In this document: piece after piece, positions 11,770 to 23,300 of the stretch
How the letters are laid out: every line of letters begins with the position of its first letter
How positions within the stretch are numbered: the stretch's first letter is position 1
Source: Rhynchosporium graminicola
Lineage: Eukaryota > Ascomycota > Leotiomycetes > Helotiales > Ploettnerulaceae
Direction: 5' to 3'
NCBI GenBank assembly: GCA_900074885.1
Contig: FJUW01000069.1
Location: forward strand, 62,001 to 126,000
Length of the DNA stretch: 64,000 nucleotides
Notes under the pieces: generated by a model
Database searches by the model: none
What the model was told of the DNA's origin: nothing
What the model saw: the letters and a program-made list of their open reading frames with translations, nothing else
Translations under genes and position numbers: made by a program

Positions 11770-14700
11770 AGAATCTGATATACTAAAGTATCGACTCTAA
11801 TAGATAGCGAGTAGCTTAGCTATTTATTATGCTATAATCGTCTTATAATAAGGAATTAAGACTAGTTTCTTTGATAATCGATCTATAATCATAAAGCTAG
11901 CGTCGAAACTATTCTTATCTAACAGTAGCTCTATAAAATCTATTATTAGATACTAGTAAGGTCGCGTAAGAATCAGTAGGGAGTAGAGAAGCCTAGGAGT
12001 CTTATCTCTTCTCGCTTTTATACAGGTATAGCTATAGTTAGAGATATAACAGGTGATATCAGCTATTATTCTAGTCTAGTAATACTTATAGCTGATAAGG
12101 AGCTTAACTTTACTATTCATAGCGTACGCGACTTGAAGTTAAGTATAGATATAATAAATTAGAGTCGTTCGGAGCTCTAGTAGTTCTAAGGGGACCTCTA
12201 AACGTCTATAGAAGAAAAGCTTATCGCTAGCTATTATATACTCAGGGTACTATTACTAAGCCTTTTCGCGGAGAGGTTTAAGCTCTTTCGACTTCTTATT
12301 TACTATAAAGACTTAGTCGATAATATCGTAATTCTCGATATTATAAGCGACTATCGATATAGTATTAAGGGCCTTACTAACTAAGAACTCTTCTTCGGGG
12401 AGTTCTAGTAATACTAAATTAACTAGTAAGATAGTCGCATAAGTGCTAAGCGGCGAGATAGTACTATGATCCGCGCGGCAGAGTTAACTATAGTTAACTT
12501 CTATATTAGCGAGTTATATTAGTATTATCTCCTAGAGAATCTCGTTACTAATTTTATCATTAGGGATTATCTATTAGTTATATAGAGCACGCTTTCTCGC
12601 TTCTAAGAGAGAAAGGTCTTAATCTCTATAGAAGAGTATATTAACTAAGGTATTCGTAACTCTAATCCGGTATATAATCTTAAAGTAGAATTAAGCGAAA
12701 GATTCAGCTTATCTCGCTTACTAAGCGTTAAGATCCTTTATTATTATAAAGTACTCTAAGGCACGGTAATCTATTCAGATATAGACTATCTTCTATATAC
12801 TTAGTAGCTTAAGCTTATACTATTAAAAGGAACAGAAGATCGCGAGTAACTCTTTATCATAGATTAAGTAGTTTAGCTCCGTATCGATTATAGTCTTAGA
12901 GAAGAAACCGACTAGATAGAATATTCTGTCCTCTTAAAGTTATAAGAGTATACTAGCTATTACCCTATCCGAAGAGTCAGTTTTAAGTCTAGTCTACTTA
13001 AATAGGTTGTAATAACATAAGATAGGAGCTATCTATAAGGCATACTATAGACGCTCTTATACTTCCTTATAAGCTCTATCGAAGTGAAAGAGGACGTCTT
13101 TTCCAGTTAGTAATATAAGCAGTCAGCAGATACTATTATAATCTTTAATAAACTATTAGTAGAAGTTATAAAACCCTAAGTAGCTCTATATACCGCGAAC
13201 GTTACTAATATACTCTTAGTTCTTAATAACTTTAATCTTCTCAGGATCAACTTTAATTCTATTAATACTAATAATAAATCTAAGAAACTTCGTACGAGTA
13301 ACGCCGAATTCAGTCTTCTTAATATTAGCTTAAAAGCTATAGGCCTATAGAATCTCGAGAATCTTTCGTATGTAGATATTATACTCTACCTCTAAGTCTG
13401 AATAGATTAAGATATCGTCTAAGTACACTAAGCAGAAATCGTCTAAATACTCTATTAATATATCGTTAATAAAACGCTAAAAGACAGCTAGCTTATTTAT
13501 AAGGCCGAAATGAAGCACCTTATACTTATATATCCTATATTAAGTGCGAAAGGTAATAAAATCTTCAGAATCTTTCGATATACAGATTTTATAAAACGCC
13601 TATTAAATATTAACTTTTATAAAGATTTTCGCCTTAGAGATTCGTGCTATTATCTTATCGATTAATAGAATAAAGTATAAGTCCTTCTAGGTAAGCTCGT
13701 TCAGCTTTCGAAAGTTAATATAGAATCGTAGCTTACTACCTGCTTTTTTAGCTATTAGAATTAGTATAGCCTAAAGAGTATTAGATAATACGATAAAGCC
13801 TTTATAGAGATTCTTAGTAATATAACACTTAGCCTCAGCGAGATATTCGTTTAGTATACGCTAGAGAGGTTTAGTTATAAGCGTATTCTCACTAGTAAGC
13901 TTAATTTCGTAATCGATAGCAGATCTTCTTACTATAAGATCGTCTGAGGCTCTAGTAGAGAATAGCTTTTTAAACTCCTCCTACTTCTTAGAGAGGCGTT
14001 CTATAACTAGCTTATTATTCTGCTAGTACTTAGCTTCGCGAGCCTCTTCCGAGGATAGACTTATATTAAGAGCTAATAACTCTATAATAATAGCAGCGAG
14101 CTTATCCTAATATCGTTTAATCTTATCTTAGATCTCTTTAAGGGAAGTAATAAGAACTTCCGAATCGTTATTAATAGCTTTTTTATAGTATTTCTAATAT
14201 AAGTAGAACTAGTATATGGAAGTAATAGAAATCAAGTTAATATTAATTTTTTATAGCTCCCTTTTAGCTTAGCGAACTACTATAGCGTTAGTCTAGCGTT
14301 AGAGAGCTTAATCAGCTTACTTAACTCTTAATATAAGATCACAAGTAGTAAAAAGAGAATTCGTTAGTTAGTAATTAGCAAGTAACTTATTTATTCTTAA
14401 GAACTCTTACTTAAGTTCTCTAATAAATAAAAAAGGACGTTTTTAAATCTTCTTTAGTTAAAAAGATAAGGGAGCTTATACTACAGAGAGCTCTTATTTA
14501 AATAAAGTATCTCGTTTTTATTAGTCCAGCTAGTACTATATATTTAATACAAGCGTCTTAGGAAGTAAGAGTAGCTCGAGACGTTTATCGAAGTAATACT
14601 ATAGTAGTATATCAAATAGCTATTCTAAATAGTTCTTCGTTCAGCGATTATAATTCTGCTTAAGGTCGTAGTACTCTAAGAACTTCCAGCTGATAAGTAT

Positions 14701-16480
14701 ATTATTACTTCTTAAGTTAGTAGTTAAGAATAGGAAGTTAACGCAGTAGTAATCTATTATAAGAGTAAGGAGAATTACATAAGTAATAGCCGCGCTAGCT
14801 TATCTATTATAGCTAGTAAGTATAATTAGTTTAAAGAGAGTAAGGAATTTAATATCTAATAAGTCACAGAGTCAGAGAGCGATAGAGATACGAAGTACGC
14901 TAAAGATATTTACTCTACTATCGATATATATAGTTATTTTAATAAATAATCTATTTCTTCTTAATTTAATATTAACTAGGAATTAGTTTCTTTTAGTAAG
15001 AGAATAGAAATTAGTATTTAAGTCTTTCTATAAATCGAGGCATTTACTATAGGAGAAGACTATTCTATAGCTTAAGAGTTTCCTAATAGCTTATCGACTT
15101 TAATAAGTTATAAGCTTTCCTTATTATTATCCTCCTCCGCGCTATATATAGCGGCAATATCCTCTATATTCTAGCTAGTTATCTTAGCGATCTTTATAGT
15201 ATTAAGGCATTTACGAGCCTAATAACTTTCCTTCTTATAGAAGCGATAAGTATTAGTAGTAATAAAAGTACGAGGTACTCGTGAGATAGTCTTAAGAGTA
15301 AATCGTATAGCTAACTTAGTAGCATAATCGTTAATCTAGGAGCTACTCTTAGTAGCACGTTCGATACCGAAGAGAGTCTCTCTCTTAAGAATACTTAGAG
15401 TTCTAACGAGAGTAGTAGTAGTAAGAGCTGCCTTCTTAATAAGGTTCTCCTTAGTAGTAATATTACGAGACTCGCGATCTATAATAGCTAAGTACTCGTA
15501 GAGGAGGTTATAGTTACTATCTATCTTATATTTTTCAGCTATAATATAAGCCTTTAATATAAGAGAGATCTTCTTAAAGATATCCTTAAACTTTCTATCT
15601 CTAGAGATCTTACTAATAATAGTAAGGTTAATAAACTTAACTCGGAACTAGTTATAAGTTATATTTCCGGCTATCTTCAGGTTCTCGTAAGTAGCTTTAG
15701 TAGAATAGATATAATTATAATTAAAGAAGCGCTAGTCTAAACCTCTAAGGATATTAGAAGTAGTCTTAAATTAGCTATTAGCGCTAGTATCTATATATTA
15801 AAAGATAATAGTCTTAGCTTCTCCTCTAGTATACTTAAAGTAAGCCTTAACTTATATATCGCTAGCGAGGAAGTTACTAGAATATTCTTCTAAGAAGAGC
15901 TTTATATTTATCTTCTATATATCGTACTTAATCTTACTATTATAATTAGTAAAGAGAAAGCAAGAGAACTTAACTCGATAAGACTTAATAGCTTTTATAA
16001 TATTATCGAGTTTTAGAAGAAAGTGATCTATAGTAAGTTAGAAGTCTATAGTAAGAGATCGTGACTTTCTAGTAGTATTAGCGTTAGCCTCTAGAGCGAG
16101 AGTAGTAGTTATAATAGTAGTAATAATAGTATTTATAACTTATTTCTACTTATCTGAGAAACTAGGAGACGCTATAATAAATTCTAGCTAAGAGTCGGTT
16201 TCGGCTTAAGAAGTAAATATAGTACTTCGTATTTCCGAAGTAAGAGAGATTAGAGGTAATATTAGTTATAAAAGGGCAGTAGTAATATTAATAATTAACT
16301 TTAGTAACTCGGGATAAAGTATAAGTACCTTAGTAGTATTCTCGAAATCGATATTACTATCGCTATTAGACCCTAATATTATTTCTTTTTTAATTAAGTT
16401 ACTCTTAATAGTATCCCTTATAATATCCTCTACTAGCGCGCTTTCGCTCTTCCTCTTCTGTTCGAGGAACCCGAGTCTAT
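11770..16480 (-). pseudogene. L body Y: gag-pol from gag to integrase
   Basis: This minus-strand relic starts near 16480. Gag covers about 16480-15200, with a decayed CCHC knuckle at about 15200-15250 (RFYKKESY then ARKC). RT spans about 14000-13250 with FRKLNELT near 13690-13740 and an intact YLDDILIYS at about 13390-13430. RNase H lies near 12990-12900 (equivalent to ETDSS). The frame then runs into integrase and stops at 11770. The section 11770-14420 duplicates body X. The retained YLDD, where X has YLNN, shows the two copies were mutated independently. Many RIP stops remain. Confidence 0.75.
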
Positions 16481-17151
16481 CTAGTATAGAGGGCTCTCGA
16501 GTGCTTTAGCGCGGTTATATATAAGAGGGCTTACTATAGCTAAAAAACGCGCTTAAGAGGGACCTAAAGCTTAATAGTAACCCCCCCCCCCCTATTTAAA
16601 GGAGTAAAGATTAATATAGCGCGAGAGTAAGCACGTTCTTAAAGTCCTTTAGTAAAGTATATATTTAAGGTATTAGGAGGTTACTAATTAAGTTCACTTT
16701 AGATTCCTTTTACGAGTTCACTTTACTTTAGCTATTAAGTTCACTTTTACTTCAGCTATCGAGTTCACTTTACTTCGGCTATTGAGTTCTCTTCTTATAA
16801 GTATATATAGAGTTAGAATCGTAAGAGGGAGCTTCGCAGAGGTCGTGGAGGTTCGGAGGGTTTAAGGTCGAGGATACGTAAGGCTAAGCACGAGGCTAAA
16901 GGCGCAAAAAATATCGCAATAGGGTTTTTTAGTAGAATTATACTATAAAGGTAATACTAATTAAGAGAGGAAGTTCAGCTTTCTCTGAAACACTCTACTT
17001 CTAAGGTATAGAAGTAAATAGCGCGTATAATCGAAGTTATCGAGTATAGGTAAGATAGAAGTCGTAGAAGTCGTACTAAGAAAGTAGTACTAGCTTTAAG
17101 GCTTCTAAATAGATATTACTACTTCCTAGCGAGGTAATTAATCTTTTCTTA
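16481..17151 (-). other. L 5' leader between gag and 5' LTR
   Basis: This non-coding region upstream of gag on the minus strand holds a 13-bp C tract near 16579-16591, a TATTTAAAGG stretch and the tandem repeats described separately. A region at about 16840-16920 keeps CG and GG dinucleotides. I could not identify a convincing tRNA primer-binding site next to the LTR at 17151. Confidence 0.5.
16690..16790. repeat. About 23-bp tandem repeats, 4-5 units
   Basis: The unit is roughly AGTTCACTTTACTTCGGCTAT and occurs four times plus a partial copy, with one-base indels. It sits in the leader of element L, where such repeats could have promoter or packaging roles; that is speculation. Internal differences are mostly C/T and A/G, so RIP has touched it. 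Confidence 0.8.
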
Positions 17152-17380
17152 TATTATAGCACGTTAAGGAGGTTATATAAGGTATTATATTACTACTAAG
17201 AGGTACGCTTATAAAAGCAAGAAAAGATAGAGAGGAGGTTTCTACTCTCGATTCTCTCTCTAGATATAGCCGTAGGGCTATACTAACTAATCATCCTCGA
17301 GTGCGCGATAACCACATCCCGCTAGCCCTGCCTGCTATGATACCTGGGAGCCTGAGGCCCTTATAATACGGACTGTAATA
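17152..17380 (-). repeat. L 5' LTR
   Basis: This 229-bp LTR, same length as 71-299, begins TATTATAG (ancestrally TGTTACGG) and ends GGACTGTAATA. It is followed by the duplication ATATT (17381-17385), after which the hAT-A exon resumes. Confidence 0.85.
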
Positions 17381-17385
17381 ATATT

Positions 17386-19741
17386 AGCTCTTCTTTCTTC
17401 TAAATAATAGTCTAGTTCGTCGAATTCTTCTTCTTCTTCGTTTATATAAATATCTAGATCTTCGTCTTCGATATCTATTCTCTCTCTTTCAGGTATAGGT
17501 AGATCTATATTAGCCTGAATTTTCAGCCTATTAATAATATTAGTATATATATATATATAGATTTAAAGAAAACTTACGAGTTATATTCCGCTTGAATCTT
17601 TCGCTTAATATCGCTTATGATTCCGTTACTTAGTCTAAGTAGACTAGTCTGTCTAGTTTAATCCTCGGATCAAAAACTAAGCTTATATATAAAGCTTTAT
17701 TAGCTTTAGTAATTCCGGTTTTTAGATAGTACTTTTGGAGTTTAGCGATTCCTTTATTAATAGTAGAAGTAAAAGGTTCCTAGAAGTTATATTAGTAAAT
17801 CATATTAATAGCTAATATTATTTAATAAAATACTTATTTCTCTATGTTCATCTCTAATTCTCTCTAGCTTAGTATATATCTGATATACGCTAGGAAGTAA
17901 ATAATAGAAAGTCGAGTACTTCTCGGCTTGTAATTTCGTAGTAGTTTTAACGAATATATCGAAGATTCGTAGACATTTTCGAATATAGTCTAATTCTCCT
18001 TCGCTTAGAAGTAATATACTTCGATACTTCTTAAACGATTTAGATTCGGAAGTTGCTACTATAGCTGATATAGCTAGCTAAATATTAAGGAAATTCTTTA
18101 GCATATTAGCTACAGAAGACTACTTAGTTTTTTAATCTATTATAGTATTTGTATTAGTATATAACTTATAGATTAAAAGTTTAGATTAATACTTACCTAG
18201 TTGCGGAAATCGAGGGATTTTAATCCCTAAGATCTCTATATGCTGTTTTAAAGATCGATTATTCGCTCCGGAATATTTAAGGCCTAAGATAATAGTCCTA
18301 ATCTTTTTCTAAAGAGATATATCTATTATAATTAGTATTTATCTTAAATTATAATATAAAAAATAAACTTACTATTACTCAGATCTCCTTCTCTATCGTT
18401 TTCGATATTTGCTCTATCTCCTCTATTATCAAGTTCGCTATAAGCGTCCTTAATTATATTCTTTAATATATCTTGAACGATAAGATTTAATATATAAGCT
18501 AAGTATGCTATATCTCCTTGAAATTTAAACCCTTTTAAATCGTAGTCTTTTTTAAAGGAATTAATAAGAGTATCGTTTGAGCTAGCGTTATCTCGAGTAA
18601 TACTATAAGATAATAAGTTAGTTAAATATTATATTAATAGTTACTAGATAAGACTTAACTTATAATATTATCTTGAATATTCTACTCTTCTAAAGCCTTA
18701 GATAAGACTTTATATAAGTATTTTCCGGAATGCGGTTCGCTTAAATAAGCTATACTAATAGCGTGTGACTTGAGCTTAAAGCTACTATCGATATAGTGTT
18801 TATAATAGTTAGTATATAATTTTAATAATAATAATATAATAACTTATATAGTAACTCCTAAATAAGAATCTTAATTTATAGTAGTTTACGTGTCTAAAGT
18901 TAAAGAAAAATATCCTTTTTCTTTAATATTAAGAGTAAGTTCTTCTTGTATTTTATCTCTTCTTTCTTTATAGATACTATTAAGATAATCGTGAAGTATC
19001 TTATTATAAAGAAGAGGGGATTGCCTATTATAAAGTTAGTATATATTTATATTATTAATAGATAAAAGAAAGACTTACTCGTTAAGATAAAGAGTTAACT
19101 CTCTAAAGGAAGTACTAGAAATATTTCTAAAAGATAGATTATTTTTAATAATAAATCGCATTAATAGCGACTTATATTTCTTCGTACTAAAAGGCTCCTT
19201 AATAGGCGAAGCAGGCCTCTTAGAATCTCTTAGAGAGCTAAAAGCCTGAGTTATAGTAGCTTGACTACTACTACTTCCTTGACTAGAAGTCTCTTCAAAA
19301 TCGGAGGTATCTAAAAATAATTAGTTTATATATTATATATAACTTAAGAAGTTAAATTAACTTACTTGAATCTTCCTCTCCGAGACTTATTAAGACTCTT
19401 TGAATATTAAAAGCCTTATGATTAAACTTATAGTGAGTAATATAATTACTTGTAGCTGATTAACTCTTTGACCTTTAAAGACTTTCCTGTTTAAATTATT
19501 AGTATATATATATATATAGAAGGAGCTTCTATTAAACTTACGAGCAGCCTTTATAAAGGTACTTTATAGTTACTAGCTTAGGCTACGTAGGGTCCTTATT
19601 CGAAGGCTCTAAAGTCTTAGAAAATAGACCTTTTTTAAAGATAATCGGTAATTTATTAATATCGATCTCGAAATCAGTATTATTCTGCTCTCTATTTAAA
19701 GGAATATTCGTTTTATAACCGGTAATAGAGCTAGAAGACAT
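17386..19741 (-). pseudogene. hAT-A transposase relic
   Basis: The start codon is at 19739-19741 on the minus strand (MSSSSITGYK). Exon 1 ends with a Y-K-G-C-S motif and a GTAAGT donor; with a later SNYITHYKFNHK segment near 19430-19460 it resembles a BED-type zinc finger. A DAWT-type catalytic region is expected near 18900, and ITRDNASSNDTLI is read near 18570-18610, followed by FQGDIAYLAYILNL at about 18490-18530, both hAT hallmarks. An acidic stretch precedes the L insertion at 17381. At least four introns are inferred by comparison with hAT-B. TAG at former TGG and CAG codons makes it non-functional. The C-terminal dimerisation domain is outside the window. Confidence 0.8.
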
Positions 19742-19958
19742 TTTTATATATATAAGATAATATATATAAGTATAAAAGAGGTAAGTGATAAGAGTAATAG
19801 ATATAATCGATAATCTGAGGAAGATCTTTTGATTTTTAGAAGTTGATTCTTAGGAGAAAGAAAGACTCTTATATATAGATTATATAGTTTCTAGAAGAAT
19901 CTATCTATTTATTGATTTCTAAGCTTATTTTTAATAGATTTATTGATTTATAATAATT

Positions 19959-19996
19959 AGAAATCTCTAGAAATCTCTAGAAATCTCTAGAAATCT
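19959..19996. repeat. 10-bp tandem repeat in hAT-A 5' region
   Basis: The unit AGAAATCTCT is repeated almost four times. It lies between the transposase start and the terminal repeat of hAT-A. hAT-B has a scrambled version around 56510-56600. The function is unknown. Confidence 0.8.
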
Positions 19997-20244
19997 ACGA
20001 TTAGAAATCAAGATCTAACACTTTCTACTACTTTCTAAAGTATAATATTAATAATTATTTATTTATAAGCTATTATTATTAATAGAAACTTTATTTATAC
20101 TAGTAGGTTCTAGTTATTTCTACTTCTAGAATACTTACTGTCTCGGTTTACTAGTAAGTAGCGAAACGACTAGGCTTAAAGTAGAACCTTAGGCGAAATT
20201 CTAAGCCTAATTAGTATTAGGCGAGAGTTATAGAAGTTAATCAA

Positions 20245-20350
20245 TTTTTAATTAATTAAATTAATTAAGATTAGATTAGATTAAATCAAGTATAAAAATT
20301 CGTTGATTAAATTAAATTAAGTTGAGTTAATTTAATTTAATTTAATCATT
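20245..20350. repeat. hAT-A subterminal repeats
   Basis: Dense copies of TTAATT/GATTA-like motifs lie just inside the terminal inverted repeat, parallel to the GATTA-type clusters at both ends of hAT-B. In hAT transposons such subterminal motifs bind the transposase; that role is inferred here. Confidence 0.6.
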
Positions 20351-20360
20351 TCGCACACTG

Positions 20361-20398
20361 CTTAGCACTGAGCATTATCCTGGGTGCAACCTATCACA
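20361..20398. repeat. Tail of an N-type LTR hosting hAT-A
   Basis: These 38 bp match the right end of the N LTR (59684-59721), including CATTATCCTGGGTGCAACC, and end CTATCACA. They are un-mutated by RIP. hAT-A therefore inserted into an LTR whose left part lies outside the window. Ordinary sequence begins at 20399. Confidence 0.7.
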
Positions 20399-21248
20399 GA
20401 TCATATATATGATTCCTTTATATTTTGAAAAATTTCTTATATTATTATCCTAGAAAATACATATTGCAGAAATCTATGAGGAAAGCTATAAGTGATAATA
20501 ATTTTAGATTTCTTTTTTGCTCACGAGTTGTATCAGACATAGTCTAACTTATGAGAGAAGAATGTTTCATATAAAAGTTTAGTAGTGCCTACACAAACTT
20601 TATATAAATATATGCATATAAGAAGGAATTATTAGAAAACAATGGTTCTGCTAAGACTTTGCATATCTAAGTCCCTGAGTTGGGCGCTAAGCCCAATCGG
20701 GATCAAAATCATATTGTGAGAACGCTAGCAGTAACGCGCATCTTATAGCTGAGTCACATTTTTTGTTGTACTTAATCTCTATTTTTGTCGTGTTTGATGC
20801 GGTCTAACTGTATTTAAATAAACAAAACCGATGTGTACAATATTTCCATTCAAACACTACTAGTAATATTAAGAATCAATGATTGGACTCGGACTTATTT
20901 GTCGGTAAATGAAGGTAGCGATACGTGTAGCGGTAAGCGTTCTAGTGCCTAAAGCGTAACCCTATAATCAATTGATCTCCAGACAGAAAGTCGATTCGGA
21001 TGTAGCTAAGGAAATGTAATTCTGGATCCTTTACCCGGCTCCTAGTTAAAGGTCAAATACTCTGCTCTCAATCTATGTTCAACTCCCCTACCATTTCAGG
21101 CGTAGTCAGTTCACTTTCGAGCTTACTAGACACCCGGCCATGATGGAAAATATTCAGGGTGAATGTAAAATAAGCACTAAAAGCGAGAGGGGGCATAAGT
21201 CACCGGATTATGAGAATTACAAAAAGCTCTACCTTGTAATAATCTTCT
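20399..21248. other. Non-repetitive intergenic sequence, no gene seen
   Basis: Base composition here is ordinary for the first time, with normal CA and TG frequency. I find no reading frame above noise and no tRNA. A short hairpin with a TTGGGC/GCCCAA stem lies near 20680-20695. The first 300 bp are AT-rich. Confidence 0.6.
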
Positions 21249-21678
21249 TCATCCCAACAGAAAGCCCATATCAGCTTCAGACCCATGGAGAAAGCGAGTA
21301 AGTTCAAGCTCCCACACCGCGATACGGGTCAAATCGAATTCTCTTATCAGTCTTTTGACAGCAGGAAACAGGGGTGTCAAATTTTCATGACCAACCAGAC
21401 CGGTAGAAAACTTGTGTTTCTCTAGGGGTGTTATTAACAACATCTCTGGACCTGTTAGCGAAATGGGTTAAACCCCCCACCCACCTAACGTTCAGAATCA
21501 GAGCGACTAGATGTTCAAAAAAGCATAATGATTTGAGTAAACTGGATCCAGGCATACCTCCAATGCGGACTTTACATTTTTCAGAATTTCGTGCTTCTAC
21601 GTTTAGTCCTCCCTGCATGATATGTGGTCCTTGAAAAAGTGGTCGCAACGCTGTGCTCATGGGTCTGCTTGATTGCAT
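21249..21678 (-). pseudogene. Unrecognised minus-strand gene fragment, frameshifted
   Basis: Two overlapping minus-strand frames (21678-21385 and 21443-21249) read as one protein-like sequence split by a frameshift in the overlap. The upstream part includes STALRPLFQGPHIMQGG and KVRIGGMPGSSLL; the downstream part ends RIAVWELELTRFLHGSEADM and then a stop. Composition looks protein-like, with no low-complexity bias. I do not recognise the family. It has no start codon that I trust and probably represents the C-terminal part of a dead gene. It is not RIP-mutated. Confidence 0.4.
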
Positions 21679-21840
21679 ACCAGTATTGCTACGTGTATCT
21701 CAAAGTCTTTAGATTGTGCTTCAATAACCTTCTCTCGCCCTTTTCTTCATTTCCCTGCAGCTTTTCAAGAAGTGTTTCATTTGGCTGATTACTCAACGGC
21801 GGAAATCACACTATCCCTATTTCTCATTTTGCCTGCAGCC

Positions 21841-23030
21841 ATGCTGTCCAGTCTGAAAACATCTATGCTTTACATGTGTGCTACACAGGTCCTTCTTTTC
21901 GGGTTTTGTTCCGCTGCCAGTTGGATGGTCGATCTAGAGTCTTGTGACGTTGGTAAGTTATGACCAGCAGATATCCCAGTGTACTTCACATCGCTGATCA
22001 CTGCTCAAGCATCTGGAAAATATGAGTTTGTTGAAAGGTCGATAACGGCTGCTCTGAACATGGCTACAGCTGCAAACAATGCTCTCCTGCGGAATCCTAG
22101 AGATCCTGCTGTTCAGACAGCTCTAGATTTCCTGTTCAATAATTAGGACCCCACGCTCGTCCATACGTTTGGACCACGTAAGATGATATTTCATTGCTTA
22201 TGATCCCGTACATAAACTTAGAAACATGCTGAACCATGCGTTACACAGAGGTGTTTGGTTCACTGGGAGGTATCACCCGCTTAGCGACACAAGTGAGCCT
22301 CAGCGAATCTTTAGGGACTGATGATGTAGTAAGTGCATCCGAGTGTTCTTGTAAATGCTAGGCGGGACTGATCAAGGACCTCAAATCAGAAGATCTACTG
22401 CGACCAGAACAGAATAGAGCGAGTTAGCGAAGAAGGAAGAAAATTTTGGTTTGACAACCGTAGGTGCTTTAAGTATAAACATCACTTCAGCTCGGCTTTA
22501 GCTAACTAGAAGGCTCAGAAATAAAAAATGAGCTCGCGAGCGAAGACTATAGCAGTTGTGGCCTGAATACTTTCATGTATACAACCCATCCAACTGCAAA
22601 AAACATCTATATGCAGATCCAGATCTGCCCCCATTTCCTTAATTGGGCCCTGCCATCCCCAGAGAAGTGGACTGTCTTTCTTATGGCAGACTATTGGAAG
22701 AAAGTCGGCGAGTCCTTTGTCGAGAAACTGGCATATCTCAAATATACCCCGATTGATGTGTACTCTTTATTCGACAAAGTGGTGCTTCACGAAGTACGTT
22801 CACAGGACAAATTCAAGTTAAACCTCCCTTACTACGATTTGACTGACTGGATTAGTTGACGCACGCGAGTCGTGTATTCAGAACGGTTGATGTAAACAAT
22901 GGCGATGGCCTAGCTTACGGTACTGTATTTTGAGCTTCAAATGAAATCAAGGAGTCCGAGACTGACGACTGATGTAGGGTGGAAGAAATGCCGTGCTCTT
23001 TCCACTGTGTAGACCTTCCCTAGTCCAGGA
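21841..23030 (+). pseudogene. Secreted M35-like zinc metallopeptidase pseudogene
   Basis: The start at 21841 gives MLSSLKTSMLYMCATQVLL and a hydrophobic stretch ending in SAASW, a plausible signal peptide. Further segments are AALNMATAANNALLRNP (about 22045-22095), FGSLGGITRLATQVSLSES (about 22254-22310), ICPHFLNWALPSPEKWTVFL (22625-22684) and VYSLFDKVVLHE (about 22757-22793). The HE is followed by a frame change before the next His, so the HExxH zinc motif is broken. An intron at about 22920-22978 (GTACTG to TGTAG) joins a codon to give AYGWKKCRALST, like the family YGW motif. Other likely introns are 22180-22222 and about 22332-22365. Frameshifts near 22600 and 22797 and a CAG-to-TAG stop at 22144 disable it. 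The family call rests on motif memory. Confidence 0.5.
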
Positions 23031-23041
23031 GACATATTTGG

Positions 23042-23300
23042 AGATCCCGATGGACCGGAACTCAATGCAGGTACGCTATTGCTCCTCTAGGTGTGATATC
23101 TACCCGACGATTAACTTCAGACAAACTCCAGATACTTGGGTAATGTTTAGAAGCGTTGCTTGGCAGCTATCAACTAACAGGATATCTGGAATAAACGCTG
23201 ATGGAACGCTCAATGTACTATAAGATCTGATGTAGAACTGGTCAGAGGGCAAAATCAAGATTGTCGGCACGGAATATGTTCTATTGAGGCTGAGAACTCC
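23042..23300 (+). pseudogene. Unrecognised coding fragment after the peptidase
   Basis: A plus-strand frame reads FRQTPDTWVMFRSVAWQLST and, past TAA and TAG codons at 23221 and 23233, continues as NWSEGKIKIVGTEYVLLRLR. The two stops are CAA/CAG-like positions. It looks protein-like but does not resemble the M35-like peptidase, so it may be a separate gene end. Not recognised. Confidence 0.3.

Larger units (their letters stand above)
71..17380 (-). mobile_element. Ty3/Gypsy chromovirus L, composite, hosting K and a solo LTR
   Basis: This is a minus-strand LTR retrotransposon relic bounded by 229-bp LTRs (71-299 and 17152-17380) with TGTTAC/GTAACA-type ends and a 5-bp target duplication ATATT at 66-70 and 17381-17385. 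It sits in the hAT-A transposase gene. Reading right to left it has the 5' LTR, a leader with tandem repeats, gag and pol (body Y, 11770-16480), LTR fragments (11479-11769), a second overlapping pol body (X, 11478-10327 and 3564-1001), a polypurine tract and the 3' LTR. K (3570-10321) and a Copia solo LTR (10503-10695) are nested in X. All frames are destroyed by RIP. The overlap of X and Y means L is not a simple single insertion. Confidence 0.8.
17381..20360 (-). mobile_element. hAT-A DNA transposon, 5' portion
   Basis: This is a minus-strand hAT element. The right end at 20360 carries the terminal inverted repeat (CAGTGTGCGAAA on the minus strand), identical to that of hAT-B. The element continues across L to positions 65-1 and beyond the window, so its other end and full duplication cannot be seen; 20361-20368 (CTTAGCAC) is the expected duplication copy. 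It shares exon structure and proteins with hAT-B. It is RIP-mutated but retains CA in CAA/CAG contexts more often than the Gypsy elements. Confidence 0.85.

Noticed and set aside
20640..20990. Possible tRNA or small RNA
   Set aside because: A short GC hairpin exists, but no cloverleaf with acceptor stem and TTC loop could be drawn.
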